Assembly (NCBI GenBank): GCA_965230185.1
Contig: OZ245995.1
Span: 2,976,001-3,040,000 of the forward strand
Reading direction: 5' to 3'
DNA: 64,000 nucleotides
Origin: Motiliproteus sp965230185
GTDB lineage: Bacteria > Pseudomonadota > Gammaproteobacteria > Pseudomonadales > Balneatricaceae
The notes beneath the pieces are model-generated. The model was not told the origin of the DNA and did no database searches. It saw only the letters and a program-made list of their open reading frames with translations. The position numbers were made by a program, and so were the translations under genes. The first letter of the stretch is position 1; the number at the start of each line of letters is the position of its first letter. Of the stretch, positions 36,076-43,789 are shown in pieces.

Positions 36076-37119
36076 CTACCTGCCCCTCAGTGGTACCAGT
36101 ACCTGGACTTTGCGTTTAAAGGCCGCGATAGTGTCGTCGGAATAGACCATGGTTCGTCTCAGCCGGAATGCATCCGCAAAAACCGGATTGCCCCCCCGCT
36201 GCACGGTGGCCGCCAGTCGATAACCATGTTTCTTTAACAGCGCCACCGCCGCTTCGCTGCTTTCCCCATAGGGATAGGAGAACTGATCGACCCGATGTCC
36301 CAGCCCCTTTTCCAGAATCCGTCTCGAGCCCGCCACCTCCCTGGTCAGCCAGCTGTGGAAATCCTCCACCCCCGGCGGCGCGGCCGCCACAGATGCATGG
36401 CTCCGGGCATGAGACTGAATATCGATAAGACCACTGGCCATCATCGCTTTCATCTGAGCCCAGCTGACAGAGGCGCCGACACCGATAAAATCGGTATAGA
36501 CAAACAGCGTAGCCGGATAACCGAACTCTCTGAGCACCGGCCAGGCGATTTCGTAAACCGATCGATAACCGTCGTCAATGGTGATCACCACTGATCGGGA
36601 AGGGATCTCCCGCTCGCCGTTCAGATACTCGGGCAACTCCGACAGACGCAGCACCTGATAACCGTGGTCGCGAAGAAATCGCAGCTGGGCCCGGAATGCC
36701 GCAACCGGCAACTGCAGACGACTTCGTGCCTGTTTGCGGGCAGTGAACTGGTGATAGGAGAGAATCGGTATCGTCCGGTATCCGGCAGCATAGACGCCCG
36801 ATGGGTTCAGCACCCGGACCGGTGCCGCAAGGACGGAACCGCCCACGGGATCAGGGGGTGGATTAAGGGTACTCAGCCTCGACGCTTCAGCCGCCGACCC
36901 GTACAGGCGCCGGGCTAAGGAACTGAAATCATCTCCGGGGCGGCTACGCACCAGCATAAAGTTATCACTTCTGGCAATCAGCTCCCCGGGCTGCAACTCT
37001 GCCTTCTCAGGACCCGATAACACCGGTACACAGCCAGTCAGCAGCATCGACAGCGTGACAATGGCCATTAAGGCACAGCGGCTGGAAAAAGTGGCTCTGG
37101 CGATACGCGTTATTATCAA
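36076..37119 (-). CDS. Polysaccharide deacetylase lipoprotein (CE4 family) with LysM-like domain
   Basis: A 347-aa lipoprotein (lipobox LLTGC, Cys near residue 30). A LysM-like segment (FMLVRSRPGDDFSSLARRLYG) precedes the NodB-homology deacetylase domain. The domain shows the metal-binding and catalytic motifs VVITIDDGYRS (residues about 173-183), SHARSHASV, and the RVDQFSYPYGES block. It would remove acetyl groups from an envelope or exopolysaccharide, possibly peptidoglycan given the LysM part. It is co-transcribed with the TPR-like lipoprotein gene. Confidence 0.85.
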   Translation of the reverse strand: MIITRIARATFSSRCALMAIVTLSMLLTGCVPVLSGPEKAELQPGELIARSDNFMLVRSRPGDDFSSLARRLYGSAAEASRLSTLNPPPDPVGGSVLAAPVRVLNPSGVYAAGYRTIPILSYHQFTARKQARSRLQLPVAAFRAQLRFLRDHGYQVLRLSELPEYLNGEREIPSRSVVITIDDGYRSVYEIAWPVLREFGYPATLFVYTDFIGVGASVSWAQMKAMMASGLIDIQSHARSHASVAAAPPGVEDFHSWLTREVAGSRRILEKGLGHRVDQFSYPYGESSEAAVALLKKHGYRLAATVQRGGNPVFADAFRLRRTMVYSDDTIAAFKRKVQVLVPLRGR

Positions 37120-37334
37120 GAGTCAGCCCCGCGCGGTTGCTCATCTTTCAGATATCATCGACCTCAATGACACAGTCCCCGGTTCTGCAGCTATAAGCCG
37201 ACGGCTCGATTTCTGTTTAAGTGACTGTTTAAATTAAAGCAGACAGCGCCCGCTTTCTCGAACCGATTAATTCCGGCCACTCACTCACCGCTGTTTACAG
37301 CCGCGGATCCGGCCAGGCAACAGGATCTCAGCGG
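37120..37334. other. Intergenic region, promoter side of the deacetylase gene
   Basis: AT-rich sequence around 37215-37240 (GTTTAAGTGACTGTTTAAATTAAAG) contains a partial repeat of GTTTAA and is the likely promoter zone for the deacetylase operon; no gene is supported. Confidence 0.3.
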
Positions 37335-38234
37335 TTATTCACAGCGGGTGATCAGTTGAAACTTCAGACAGTCCCTGCTTCTTTCTGTCCCGGAGGTTCC
37401 TTTACTGCCGAAGTACAGCCAGCCGCTGCCCAGCAGCTTCATGGATTCCCGCCTGAGCAGGCAGGAGTCGTTATCCTCGTTCACCACATAGGTGCCATTG
37501 ATACTCTGATCTGCCAGCAGATAATCATCGCGATGGGCTTCTATCACTGCGTGGTGGCGGGAGCATTCGCCGCCCAGCAGCACAATATCGCTGTCGGAAG
37601 AACGCCCGATGGACATCCGCTCGGACCCCGGCTTCACGCAGAATACCCTGTCACCCTGGGTAATAAGCAGATATTTCGACTTTTTTTCCGTGGATTCCAG
37701 TGGCGGACTGAAACCGAACAGCGTCTGATCTTCATGGAGCGGCTGACAGGCGTAGACCTCGATTGCATCTTTTTTACCTTTAAAGTGGGTCGTATCGAAG
37801 TGCATGCATAGGGAGCGGTAAAAAGAGCCGAGGCAGGGAATCGTCGCACCGCTCAGCAACAGTTCTCCCGGCCCAGCCAGCTCGCAGATCCGCGCAGCCA
37901 GGTTAACGGAGTCTCCGTAGATGCAGCCATCATCGTCGCGGATCAGCGGTCCGAAGTGAATGCCTGATTTCATCGACAGTCCGCCCGGAAGTCCTTCATC
38001 ACGCATTCTGAGGGCCGCAGCAAAAGCGGCATCGGCGGCAGCGAAAGTACAGAGCACGCCATCGCCCTCCGTCCTCACCAGAATCCCGCCCCCGTCCCTG
38101 ATAATCTCGGTCAGCAGGGCGATGCAGGCCTGGTTGATGCGATAGGCCTCATCATCGCCGAGGGTTTCATAGAGTCTGGTACTGGCGCAGAGATCAGCAA
38201 ACAAGATTGCGCAGGACTGTTTCTGGCTGGTCAT
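37335..38234 (-). CDS. Class III nucleotide cyclase-FHA fusion protein
   Basis: A 299-aa cytosolic protein (a second possible start lies at 38249). Residues about 5-165 form a class III adenylate/guanylate cyclase domain: AILFADLCAST with the first metal Asp, EGDGVLCTF with the second, and YGDSVNLAARI with the transition-state Asn and Arg. The position that is usually Lys in adenylate cyclases (before GDG) reads Arg, so substrate choice is uncertain. Residues about 195-270 form an FHA domain (SIGRSSDSDIVLLGGECSRH, NGTYV), which binds phosphothreonine. It lies divergent from the 46-aa peptide gene and links cyclic-nucleotide and kinase signalling. Confidence 0.85.
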   Translation of the reverse strand: MTSQKQSCAILFADLCASTRLYETLGDDEAYRINQACIALLTEIIRDGGGILVRTEGDGVLCTFAAADAAFAAALRMRDEGLPGGLSMKSGIHFGPLIRDDDGCIYGDSVNLAARICELAGPGELLLSGATIPCLGSFYRSLCMHFDTTHFKGKKDAIEVYACQPLHEDQTLFGFSPPLESTEKKSKYLLITQGDRVFCVKPGSERMSIGRSSDSDIVLLGGECSRHHAVIEAHRDDYLLADQSINGTYVVNEDNDSCLLRRESMKLLGSGWLYFGSKGTSGTERSRDCLKFQLITRCE

Positions 38235-38545
38235 AACTCCACCTCCCACTGAGCTGGCGAACGAAGCGCTGCCTGCTGCGGTGGCTGTTCACAGTGATTA
38301 AGTATAATGCAGATTCCGCGACTTCCCCGGCCCACAATCGGCCCCTCCGGCCACCGTTATCCGGTCTTGCCGACCGCCGATGGGATACTTGTTCTGACAA
38401 TGCCAACAAATCGCCGAAGTCTGCTGCATAAAAGCCAACATTTATTCCATGCCGAAGCCAGCTTCAACTCGCTGCCTGGACTCTTCAATCCAACAATCGC
38501 CACAGATACAAACGGTTAGCCCCCTTATCCGCGAAACGCAGCTTT
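38235..38545. other. Regulatory region between the cyclase-FHA gene and the 46-aa peptide gene
   Basis: No gene is supported. A TATAAT at 38304-38309 lies on the plus strand without a clear -35. An inverted TTGTT-N11-AACAA element at about 38389-38410 lies around 150 bp upstream of the sigma-54 promoter and is a candidate activator site; a related TTGTT...CTGACA pattern is found upstream of peptide copy 1. Confidence 0.3.
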
Positions 38546-38562
38546 TCGGCACGCACATTGCT
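38546..38562 (+). promoter_or_regulatory. Sigma-54 (-24/-12) promoter of the 46-aa peptide gene
   Basis: TCGGCACGCACATTGCT matches YTGGCACGRNNNTTGCW at 12 of 14 informative positions, including GG at -24, GC at -12 and the correct spacing. The predicted transcription start is about 45 nt before the ATG at 38618. A sigma-54 activator gene lies 0.8 kb downstream on the other strand. Confidence 0.75.
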
Positions 38563-38617
38563 GTACCTATAACGTCATTACGACGAACCAATAAAAGCTC
38601 ACACAGGAGATACAACC

Positions 38618-38758
38618 ATGGGTACTCTGATCGTCAGGGACCTCACCATCGATAAGGAACTGGATCGAAAAGCTATGCAGGCTGTCACCGGCGGTCGCCG
38701 CCGCCCCTTCCGTCGTCCACGTCGTAACAGATTAAGCTTTATACCGTTGAGACGTTAA
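38618..38758 (+). CDS. Double-glycine-leader peptide precursor (46 aa) with an arginine/proline-rich core
   Basis: A gene too short for usual annotation. The ATG follows AGGAGA at 8-nt spacing. The 26-residue leader ends KELDRKAMQAVTGG, with Leu -12, Met -7, Val -4 and Gly-Gly at -2/-1, the C39-peptidase recognition pattern. The predicted mature peptide is 20 residues with 10 arginines and 3 prolines, no acidic residue and no cysteine. This is very like proline/arginine-rich antimicrobial peptides in composition, although that similarity is not homology. A hairpin and the 139-aa gene follow, probably on the same transcript. Confidence 0.85.
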   Translation: MGTLIVRDLTIDKELDRKAMQAVTGGRRRPFRRPRRNRLSFIPLRR

Positions 38759-38800
38759 GCACAGAAACACGGACAATCGGACAAGTCAGTCAGCCGACGC

Positions 38801-38832
38801 GCGGGGAACAGCATTCAGACGCAGTTCCCCGC
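38801..38832 (+). other. Stem-loop between the 46-aa peptide gene and the downstream 139-aa gene
   Basis: GCGGGGAAC (38801-38809) pairs perfectly with GTTCCCCGC (38824-38832) across a 14-nt loop. No T-run follows, so it is not a standard terminator. Such intercistronic hairpins often stabilise an upstream peptide message or limit downstream expression. Confidence 0.6.
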
Positions 38833-38882
38833 AATCCAGGTAACTCCGCACGATTAACCGGCCCCCAGCCCCGGAGGAAAAT

Positions 38883-39302
38883 ATGGCGTTTGAGATCAAC
38901 GAGCTTCACCACCAGCCCGAGCAGTACCCGACAGCGTTGCCGGAGAGCTTCCAGACGCCCGGGCTCAGTCTCAGAACCCTGAGCCTCAGCACCCTGAGCG
39001 AAGAGAACGCTCAGTACGCCGGTACCGGTGGTATCAGCCAGCTGAACCACCAGTACGGCTTCGTGCCCGCGTTCCAGTGTACTGACGAATGCAGCACGGA
39101 AATATCTCGTTTCGGCAACGGCAAGCCGGCTCCCTTCCATACGCTGGACGGATTACCACAGGCGTGGATCGCAGAGCGTTCGCCGGACGGCAAAGTGCTG
39201 TCGGTGAGGAGTTCGGTCATTGCCGGGTTTGTCCGTCAGAACCGATTCTATACCCGTGAACAGGCGGCCAGGGCCGTTAAGATCATCAATCTGGACGACT
39301 GA
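38883..39302 (+). CDS. Conserved hypothetical protein downstream of the 46-aa peptide gene (139 aa)
   Basis: The ATG follows GGAGG (38873-38877) at 5-nt spacing. The protein is soluble with no signal peptide or membrane segment. The first ~60 residues are Ser/Leu/Thr-rich and contain GTGG, which does not fit the leader pattern of the neighbouring peptides. Residues about 58-130 form a compact block (YGFVPAF, RFGNGKPAPFHTLDGLPQAW, SSVIAGFVRQNRFYTREQAA) that looks like a small conserved domain, but I cannot name it. It is probably co-transcribed with the peptide, so a role in immunity, folding or modification is possible. Confidence 0.65.
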   Translation: MAFEINELHHQPEQYPTALPESFQTPGLSLRTLSLSTLSEENAQYAGTGGISQLNHQYGFVPAFQCTDECSTEISRFGNGKPAPFHTLDGLPQAWIAERSPDGKVLSVRSSVIAGFVRQNRFYTREQAARAVKIINLDD

Positions 39303-39370
39303 GTTCCTGAATCCACCTGAACGGACTGCCAGCAGTCAACGGGCCGGATACCAGCAATGGCGTACAGGGA

Positions 39371-40648
39371 TCAGTTCGCCTCCCGTCTGGCAGCCTTGAA
39401 CTCCTTCGAACGGATGCCATGTTTTTTCAGCAACGTCTGCAGATGTGAGCGGTTCAGCCCCAGTTCCTGTGCCAGCTCGGTGACGTTCCCCCCTTTTTTC
39501 AGCAGTCCCTGCTCCAGATAACTTTTCTCCGCCGCATCGCCGGCAGCCTTTTTATGCTCACTCAGGCTCAGGGGCCGGCCGCTGTCGCTGCTGTTTTCGA
39601 TGGCCCGGGCCTCATCGCCGGAGGGACGAACAGCCGGTGGCAGATGTTCCAGATCCGCAGTGCTGTCCGCCAGGCAGGAGAGGCGGAAGATAATATTCCG
39701 CAATTCGCGGATGTTGCCCGGAAACGGGTAGCGTTGCAGAAAGGTACGTAATCGGGGGGACAGCTGCAGCGGCGATCGCTGTAGTTTTTCCGCGGCTTCA
39801 TCGCAGAAGAAATCGATCAGCAGCGGTATTTCGTCCTGCCGCTCCCGCAGCGCCGGCAGGGTTACCTGAATCACGCTGAGCCGGTAATAGAGATCCTCAC
39901 GAAAGAGGCCCTCTTCCGACATTTTCAGCAGGTTTCTGTTGGTGGCGGCGACAATTCGGGTATCGACATTGACGATCTCGTCAGAACCAACCCGCTGAAT
40001 CTCGCTGGACTGCAATACCCGCAGCAGTTTGACCTGTCCCTGCAGCGGCAGTTCGCCCACCTCATCAAGGAAGATAGTACCGCCGTCAGCGCTCTCAAAC
40101 TTCCCCCGACGATCGCCGGTGGCACCGGTAAAGGCCCCCTTCTTATGGCCGAACAGCTCCGATTCGATCAGATTTTCCGGAATAGCCCCGCAGTTAACGG
40201 AAATAAACTGCCGTTCCGCCCGTGCGCCGTTGGTATGGACCACCTTCGCCATCAGTTCCTTACCGGTACCGCTCTCACCGTCGATCAGTACCGGCAGGTC
40301 GGTGGGGGCCGCTTTCTCGGCGATCTCCAGCGCTTCCAGCAACCCCGGACTTTCGCCGAACACCCCCTCAAAGGTGAAGCTTCGGTCAATCAGCTCCTGG
40401 CGCCGCTGACGGGCACTTTTCCGTACTGGCTGTCGAGCCGGTTCAGGCTGGTCCTCTCCCTTCAGGCGCTCATGCCTGGACAGCAGCATTACCTCGCTTC
40501 GCAGCGCGCCCAGCTGCGTCATCAGTTTCTGTTTATCCTCCGACGCCAGCCCGGGGGTCCAGCGCAGGTTGGAGCGCAGCACTTCGATTTTCTCGATCAT
40601 ACTGCCGTAGGCGGCGCTGGAGGTCTGCTTTCGGAACAGGCTTTTCAT
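39371..40648 (-). CDS. Sigma-54-dependent transcriptional activator without receiver domain
   Basis: A 425-aa enhancer-binding protein. Residues 1 to about 90 form a basic, coiled-coil-like segment rather than a response-regulator domain. The AAA+ domain has Walker A GESGTGKELMAK, the sigma-54-contacting GAFTGA loop (ELFGHKKGAFTGA), Walker B IFLDEVGELP and the arginine-finger region. The C-terminal Fis-type helix-turn-helix is ELAQELGLNRSHLQTLLKKH. It is the last gene of the exporter operon; its ATG overlaps the transporter stop by 4 bp. Because three peptide genes nearby have sigma-54 promoters, they are its probable targets. Confidence 0.92.
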   Translation of the reverse strand: MKSLFRKQTSSAAYGSMIEKIEVLRSNLRWTPGLASEDKQKLMTQLGALRSEVMLLSRHERLKGEDQPEPARQPVRKSARQRRQELIDRSFTFEGVFGESPGLLEALEIAEKAAPTDLPVLIDGESGTGKELMAKVVHTNGARAERQFISVNCGAIPENLIESELFGHKKGAFTGATGDRRGKFESADGGTIFLDEVGELPLQGQVKLLRVLQSSEIQRVGSDEIVNVDTRIVAATNRNLLKMSEEGLFREDLYYRLSVIQVTLPALRERQDEIPLLIDFFCDEAAEKLQRSPLQLSPRLRTFLQRYPFPGNIRELRNIIFRLSCLADSTADLEHLPPAVRPSGDEARAIENSSDSGRPLSLSEHKKAAGDAAEKSYLEQGLLKKGGNVTELAQELGLNRSHLQTLLKKHGIRSKEFKAARREAN

Positions 40649-43600
40649 TGCCCGGCTGCCAGTTGTTTCTGAACCAGTTGATAGTACATGCCCTTGCGGT
40701 CCAGCAGTTGCTGATGAGAGCCCTCTTCGACAATAGCGCCCTCGTAGAGCACCAGGATCTTATCGGCGTTCATCACCGTGCTGAGCCGGTGAGCAATCAC
40801 CACAGCGGTTCGCCCCTGCAGGATCTGCTGCATATTCTTCAGAATATTGCTTTCCGACTGGGTATCCAGTGCCGATGTGGCCTCATCGAAAACCAGCAAT
40901 CTCGGGTCATGGTAAATGGCCCGGGCGATACAGAGACGCTGCATCTGACCGCCGGACAGTCCCATACCCCGCTCACCCACCGTCTGCTCGTAACCCAGAG
41001 GCAGCGCCGAAATAAAGCCATGGGCATCCGCCATCTTCGACACTTCAATAATCCTGCCGCGATCCGGATTCTCGTCGCCGGCAGCAATATTCTCGGCAAC
41101 CGTCCCGGAGAACAGAAGATTGGACTGCATGACGTAACCGATCTGGGCCCGGTAATACTCCTTATCCACCTGCCTGAGGTCATAATCGTCCACCATGATG
41201 CGCCCGTCAGAAGGCGGAAAGAAACCGACCAGCATCTTTGCCAGCGTAGTCTTGCCCGAACCGCTCTGGCCGACAATCGCGATCATCTCACCGGCCTTTA
41301 TCTCACAGCTGATGTTCTCCAGCACATAGCTGCTCTCCCGACCGCCATAGCGAAAGTAGACATTCTCCAGACGGATATCGCCGCGAATCTCCGGTAGCAG
41401 CACCCGGCTGGAGATCTCTTCCGGTTTCTGTTCCGGCTCCATATCCAGCACATCGCCCAGCCGTTCCATCGCCACGCCCGCTTCATGGAGTTCATCCCAC
41501 AGTCTCACCAGTCCCATCAGCGGCGACATCACACTACCCATAAGCATGTTGAACGCCACCAGCTGACCTACCGTCAGCTGCTGATTCAACACCAGGGTAG
41601 CACCGACCCAGAGCACCACGATGGTGGTTGCTGCGCTGAGCAACTGACTGGCCATGGTCACCAGAGCGATGAATTTCTGCGCGTCATACTGGACTTCAAG
41701 GGCATTCGCGTACTTCTTTTCCCACTTCACCCGCATAGTGCGCTCAATGCCCATTCCCTTGATGGTCTCGGCGCCGCTGAGTGACTCCATCAGCACCGCT
41801 TCCGCATCGGTGGAGGACTCGAAGGCGCGACGAGCGTAGTTCTTCATTCGCGGGGTAACCGCCACCGTCAGCACCAGAATCGGTATCACCATCACCGCCA
41901 GAATCAGCGTCATCCTCGCGTTGTAGATAAACAGCACGGTAAAGTAGATGAACACCATCAGCAGATTAAGAATGGTGCTGATGGTCGATTCGGTCAGGAA
42001 ATCCCTGATCGTTTCGTTCTCCTGAAAACGGGCAAAGATATCGCCGGTCCGGCGTTTGCTGAAAAATGACAGCGGCAGTGAAATAGTGTGTTTGTAAAAC
42101 TGCGACATCATCCCGAAATCGAGATTACGGATCAGAAAACTCGACAGAAAGGTCCGCATCACCGTGGTCAGTTCGATAAACACATGGGTAATGGCCAGGC
42201 CCACAATCAGCACGACCAGCAGGTTGTAGTTCTGATGCACCACGACCCGATCCAGCACGTTCTGCATGATCACCGGCGGCGCCACCCCCAGCAACTCGAT
42301 CACCATGGTGGCCAGGAACAGATAGGTCAGCAGTTTTTTATAGGGACGCAGGTAGCTGACAAAGCGTACCCAGGGCGAACGGGTCGCCGCCAGCTTCGCC
42401 AGACTGGGACCGGGGGTAAACAGCAGACAGGTGCCGCTCCAGCCCTTCTCAAACTCCTCCACCGTCATCTTGCGGAAGCCGACGCCGGGGTCGGCGACCC
42501 AGACCCCGCTGCGGGAGATGCCGTAGACGACGATATAGTGGTAGCCCTCCCAGTGGGCGATGAAGGGCAGATCAAAACCCAGCATCGACTGATAGGTACA
42601 CTGCACGCCGCGGGTGGTGAAGCCCAGTGACTCACCGACATTGGCCAGGCTGTCGAGAGTGGCGCCTTCGGTGGTGACGTTAGCCAGTTCCCGCAGCTTA
42701 CCCAGCGTCAGATTGATATCGTAGTGTTTACAGATCATCGCCAGGCAGGCGGCACCGCAGTCCATCTCCTCGGCCTGCTCCACCAGCGGAAAGCGTCTGA
42801 TGATCCGTTCACCCAGTTTTGGCTTCGAGCCCAGATCCAGAAACAGCCGCCGGTTTCGACGTTCCTTCAGCGTCTTCTGCCGCTGCAGCTCGCGCTGACT
42901 GAATCGAATCCGCTCCTCCAGCACCTCCTTCAGCTGGCCGTTATGATCAAGGATGAACCTGATGCTCTCCTCGGGAATCACCAGCAACACCGAATCCTGC
43001 TGTGCGACAGCCGAGGCAAACTGGCCCTGGCGGTTCAGGCAGCTGCTCTCCCCGAACACCTCCCCCTGCTCCAGCGTGGCGATCGGATACTCGTCATCAT
43101 CCTCCCGGTGCACGATCTGGACCACGCCCTTACGAACTACGTAGAGGCGTCGATCCTCCAGCGAGCCCTGTTCCAGAATCTGCTGGCCCGCCTTCACCCG
43201 TTTGATACCCAGGGTACGGATATGCGCTTCCATCTCCTCCCGTTCAATTTTCCCCCGCAGATCGAAGAGTCGGGTAACGAAGCCTCCGGCGGCGCTGATG
43301 GCGGCGTAACGGGCAATAAATGTCTGCGCCTGCTCGTTACCTTCCAGGATCCGGTTAAGGGGTTCTCTGGGAATCATCAGCAGTTCGGTTTTCGCCGATG
43401 CCCGTACCGAATACTCCTGGACGTAATCGATCAGCGCTGACAGCTCGGAGAACACCTCGCCCTGCTTGCGTACCCCCAGGCTCTTCTCCTTACCGTTCAC
43501 CTCGCTCAGCAGCCTGACGGTGCCGGATTGCAGCACAAAGATCCCCGGTGCGGTTTCGCCGGCACCGATCACCGAATCTCCGAACTCGTAACTCGTCAGT

Positions 43601-43695
43601 TCGGCCGCAGCGGCCAGATCTTCCAGTTCCGCGGGATCCAGCGATGAAAAGATCTCCACGGACGCCAGGAAATCGGCTCTGGACTCAGGGCTCAA
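40645..43695 (-). CDS. Peptidase C39-containing ABC exporter (PCAT) with two N-terminal CNB-like domains
   Basis: A 1016-aa bifunctional transporter that cleaves double-glycine leaders in the cytosol and exports the core. The start is a TTG with an excellent GGAGG site 6 nt upstream. Domain order: two cyclic-nucleotide-binding-like domains (about 10-125 and 155-275), C39 peptidase (about 300-430; C313 in DCGAACL, H386 in GYHYIVV, D402 in VADPG), six-helix membrane domain (about 440-740), and ATPase domain with GQSGSGKTT (about 808), LSGGQMQRL and LLVFDEATSALD. The Arg that normally holds the cyclic phosphate is not obvious in either CNB domain, so nucleotide binding is uncertain. The substrates are probably the double-glycine precursors at 33.1, 38.6, 54.4 and 62.0 kb. 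Confidence 0.95.
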   Translation of the reverse strand: MSPESRADFLASVEIFSSLDPAELEDLAAAAELTSYEFGDSVIGAGETAPGIFVLQSGTVRLLSEVNGKEKSLGVRKQGEVFSELSALIDYVQEYSVRASAKTELLMIPREPLNRILEGNEQAQTFIARYAAISAAGGFVTRLFDLRGKIEREEMEAHIRTLGIKRVKAGQQILEQGSLEDRRLYVVRKGVVQIVHREDDDEYPIATLEQGEVFGESSCLNRQGQFASAVAQQDSVLLVIPEESIRFILDHNGQLKEVLEERIRFSQRELQRQKTLKERRNRRLFLDLGSKPKLGERIIRRFPLVEQAEEMDCGAACLAMICKHYDINLTLGKLRELANVTTEGATLDSLANVGESLGFTTRGVQCTYQSMLGFDLPFIAHWEGYHYIVVYGISRSGVWVADPGVGFRKMTVEEFEKGWSGTCLLFTPGPSLAKLAATRSPWVRFVSYLRPYKKLLTYLFLATMVIELLGVAPPVIMQNVLDRVVVHQNYNLLVVLIVGLAITHVFIELTTVMRTFLSSFLIRNLDFGMMSQFYKHTISLPLSFFSKRRTGDIFARFQENETIRDFLTESTISTILNLLMVFIYFTVLFIYNARMTLILAVMVIPILVLTVAVTPRMKNYARRAFESSTDAEAVLMESLSGAETIKGMGIERTMRVKWEKKYANALEVQYDAQKFIALVTMASQLLSAATTIVVLWVGATLVLNQQLTVGQLVAFNMLMGSVMSPLMGLVRLWDELHEAGVAMERLGDVLDMEPEQKPEEISSRVLLPEIRGDIRLENVYFRYGGRESSYVLENISCEIKAGEMIAIVGQSGSGKTTLAKMLVGFFPPSDGRIMVDDYDLRQVDKEYYRAQIGYVMQSNLLFSGTVAENIAAGDENPDRGRIIEVSKMADAHGFISALPLGYEQTVGERGMGLSGGQMQRLCIARAIYHDPRLLVFDEATSALDTQSESNILKNMQQILQGRTAVVIAHRLSTVMNADKILVLYEGAIVEEGSHQQLLDRKGMYYQLVQKQLAAGQ

Positions 43696-43789
43696 TGGTC
43701 ACCTCCTCCGGGCTGATGATGACCGGCCCGGTTGTTCAGTTCTGCCGGGTAATCCGGGACAATGCCCGGAGCACCCCGATTCAGAGGGT

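Noticed and set aside
38883..39302. The 139-aa protein as a fifth double-glycine substrate (GTGG near residue 48)
   Set aside because: The residues at -4, -7 and -12 are Gly, Gln and Ser rather than hydrophobic, and the ELD/AM leader positions are absent.
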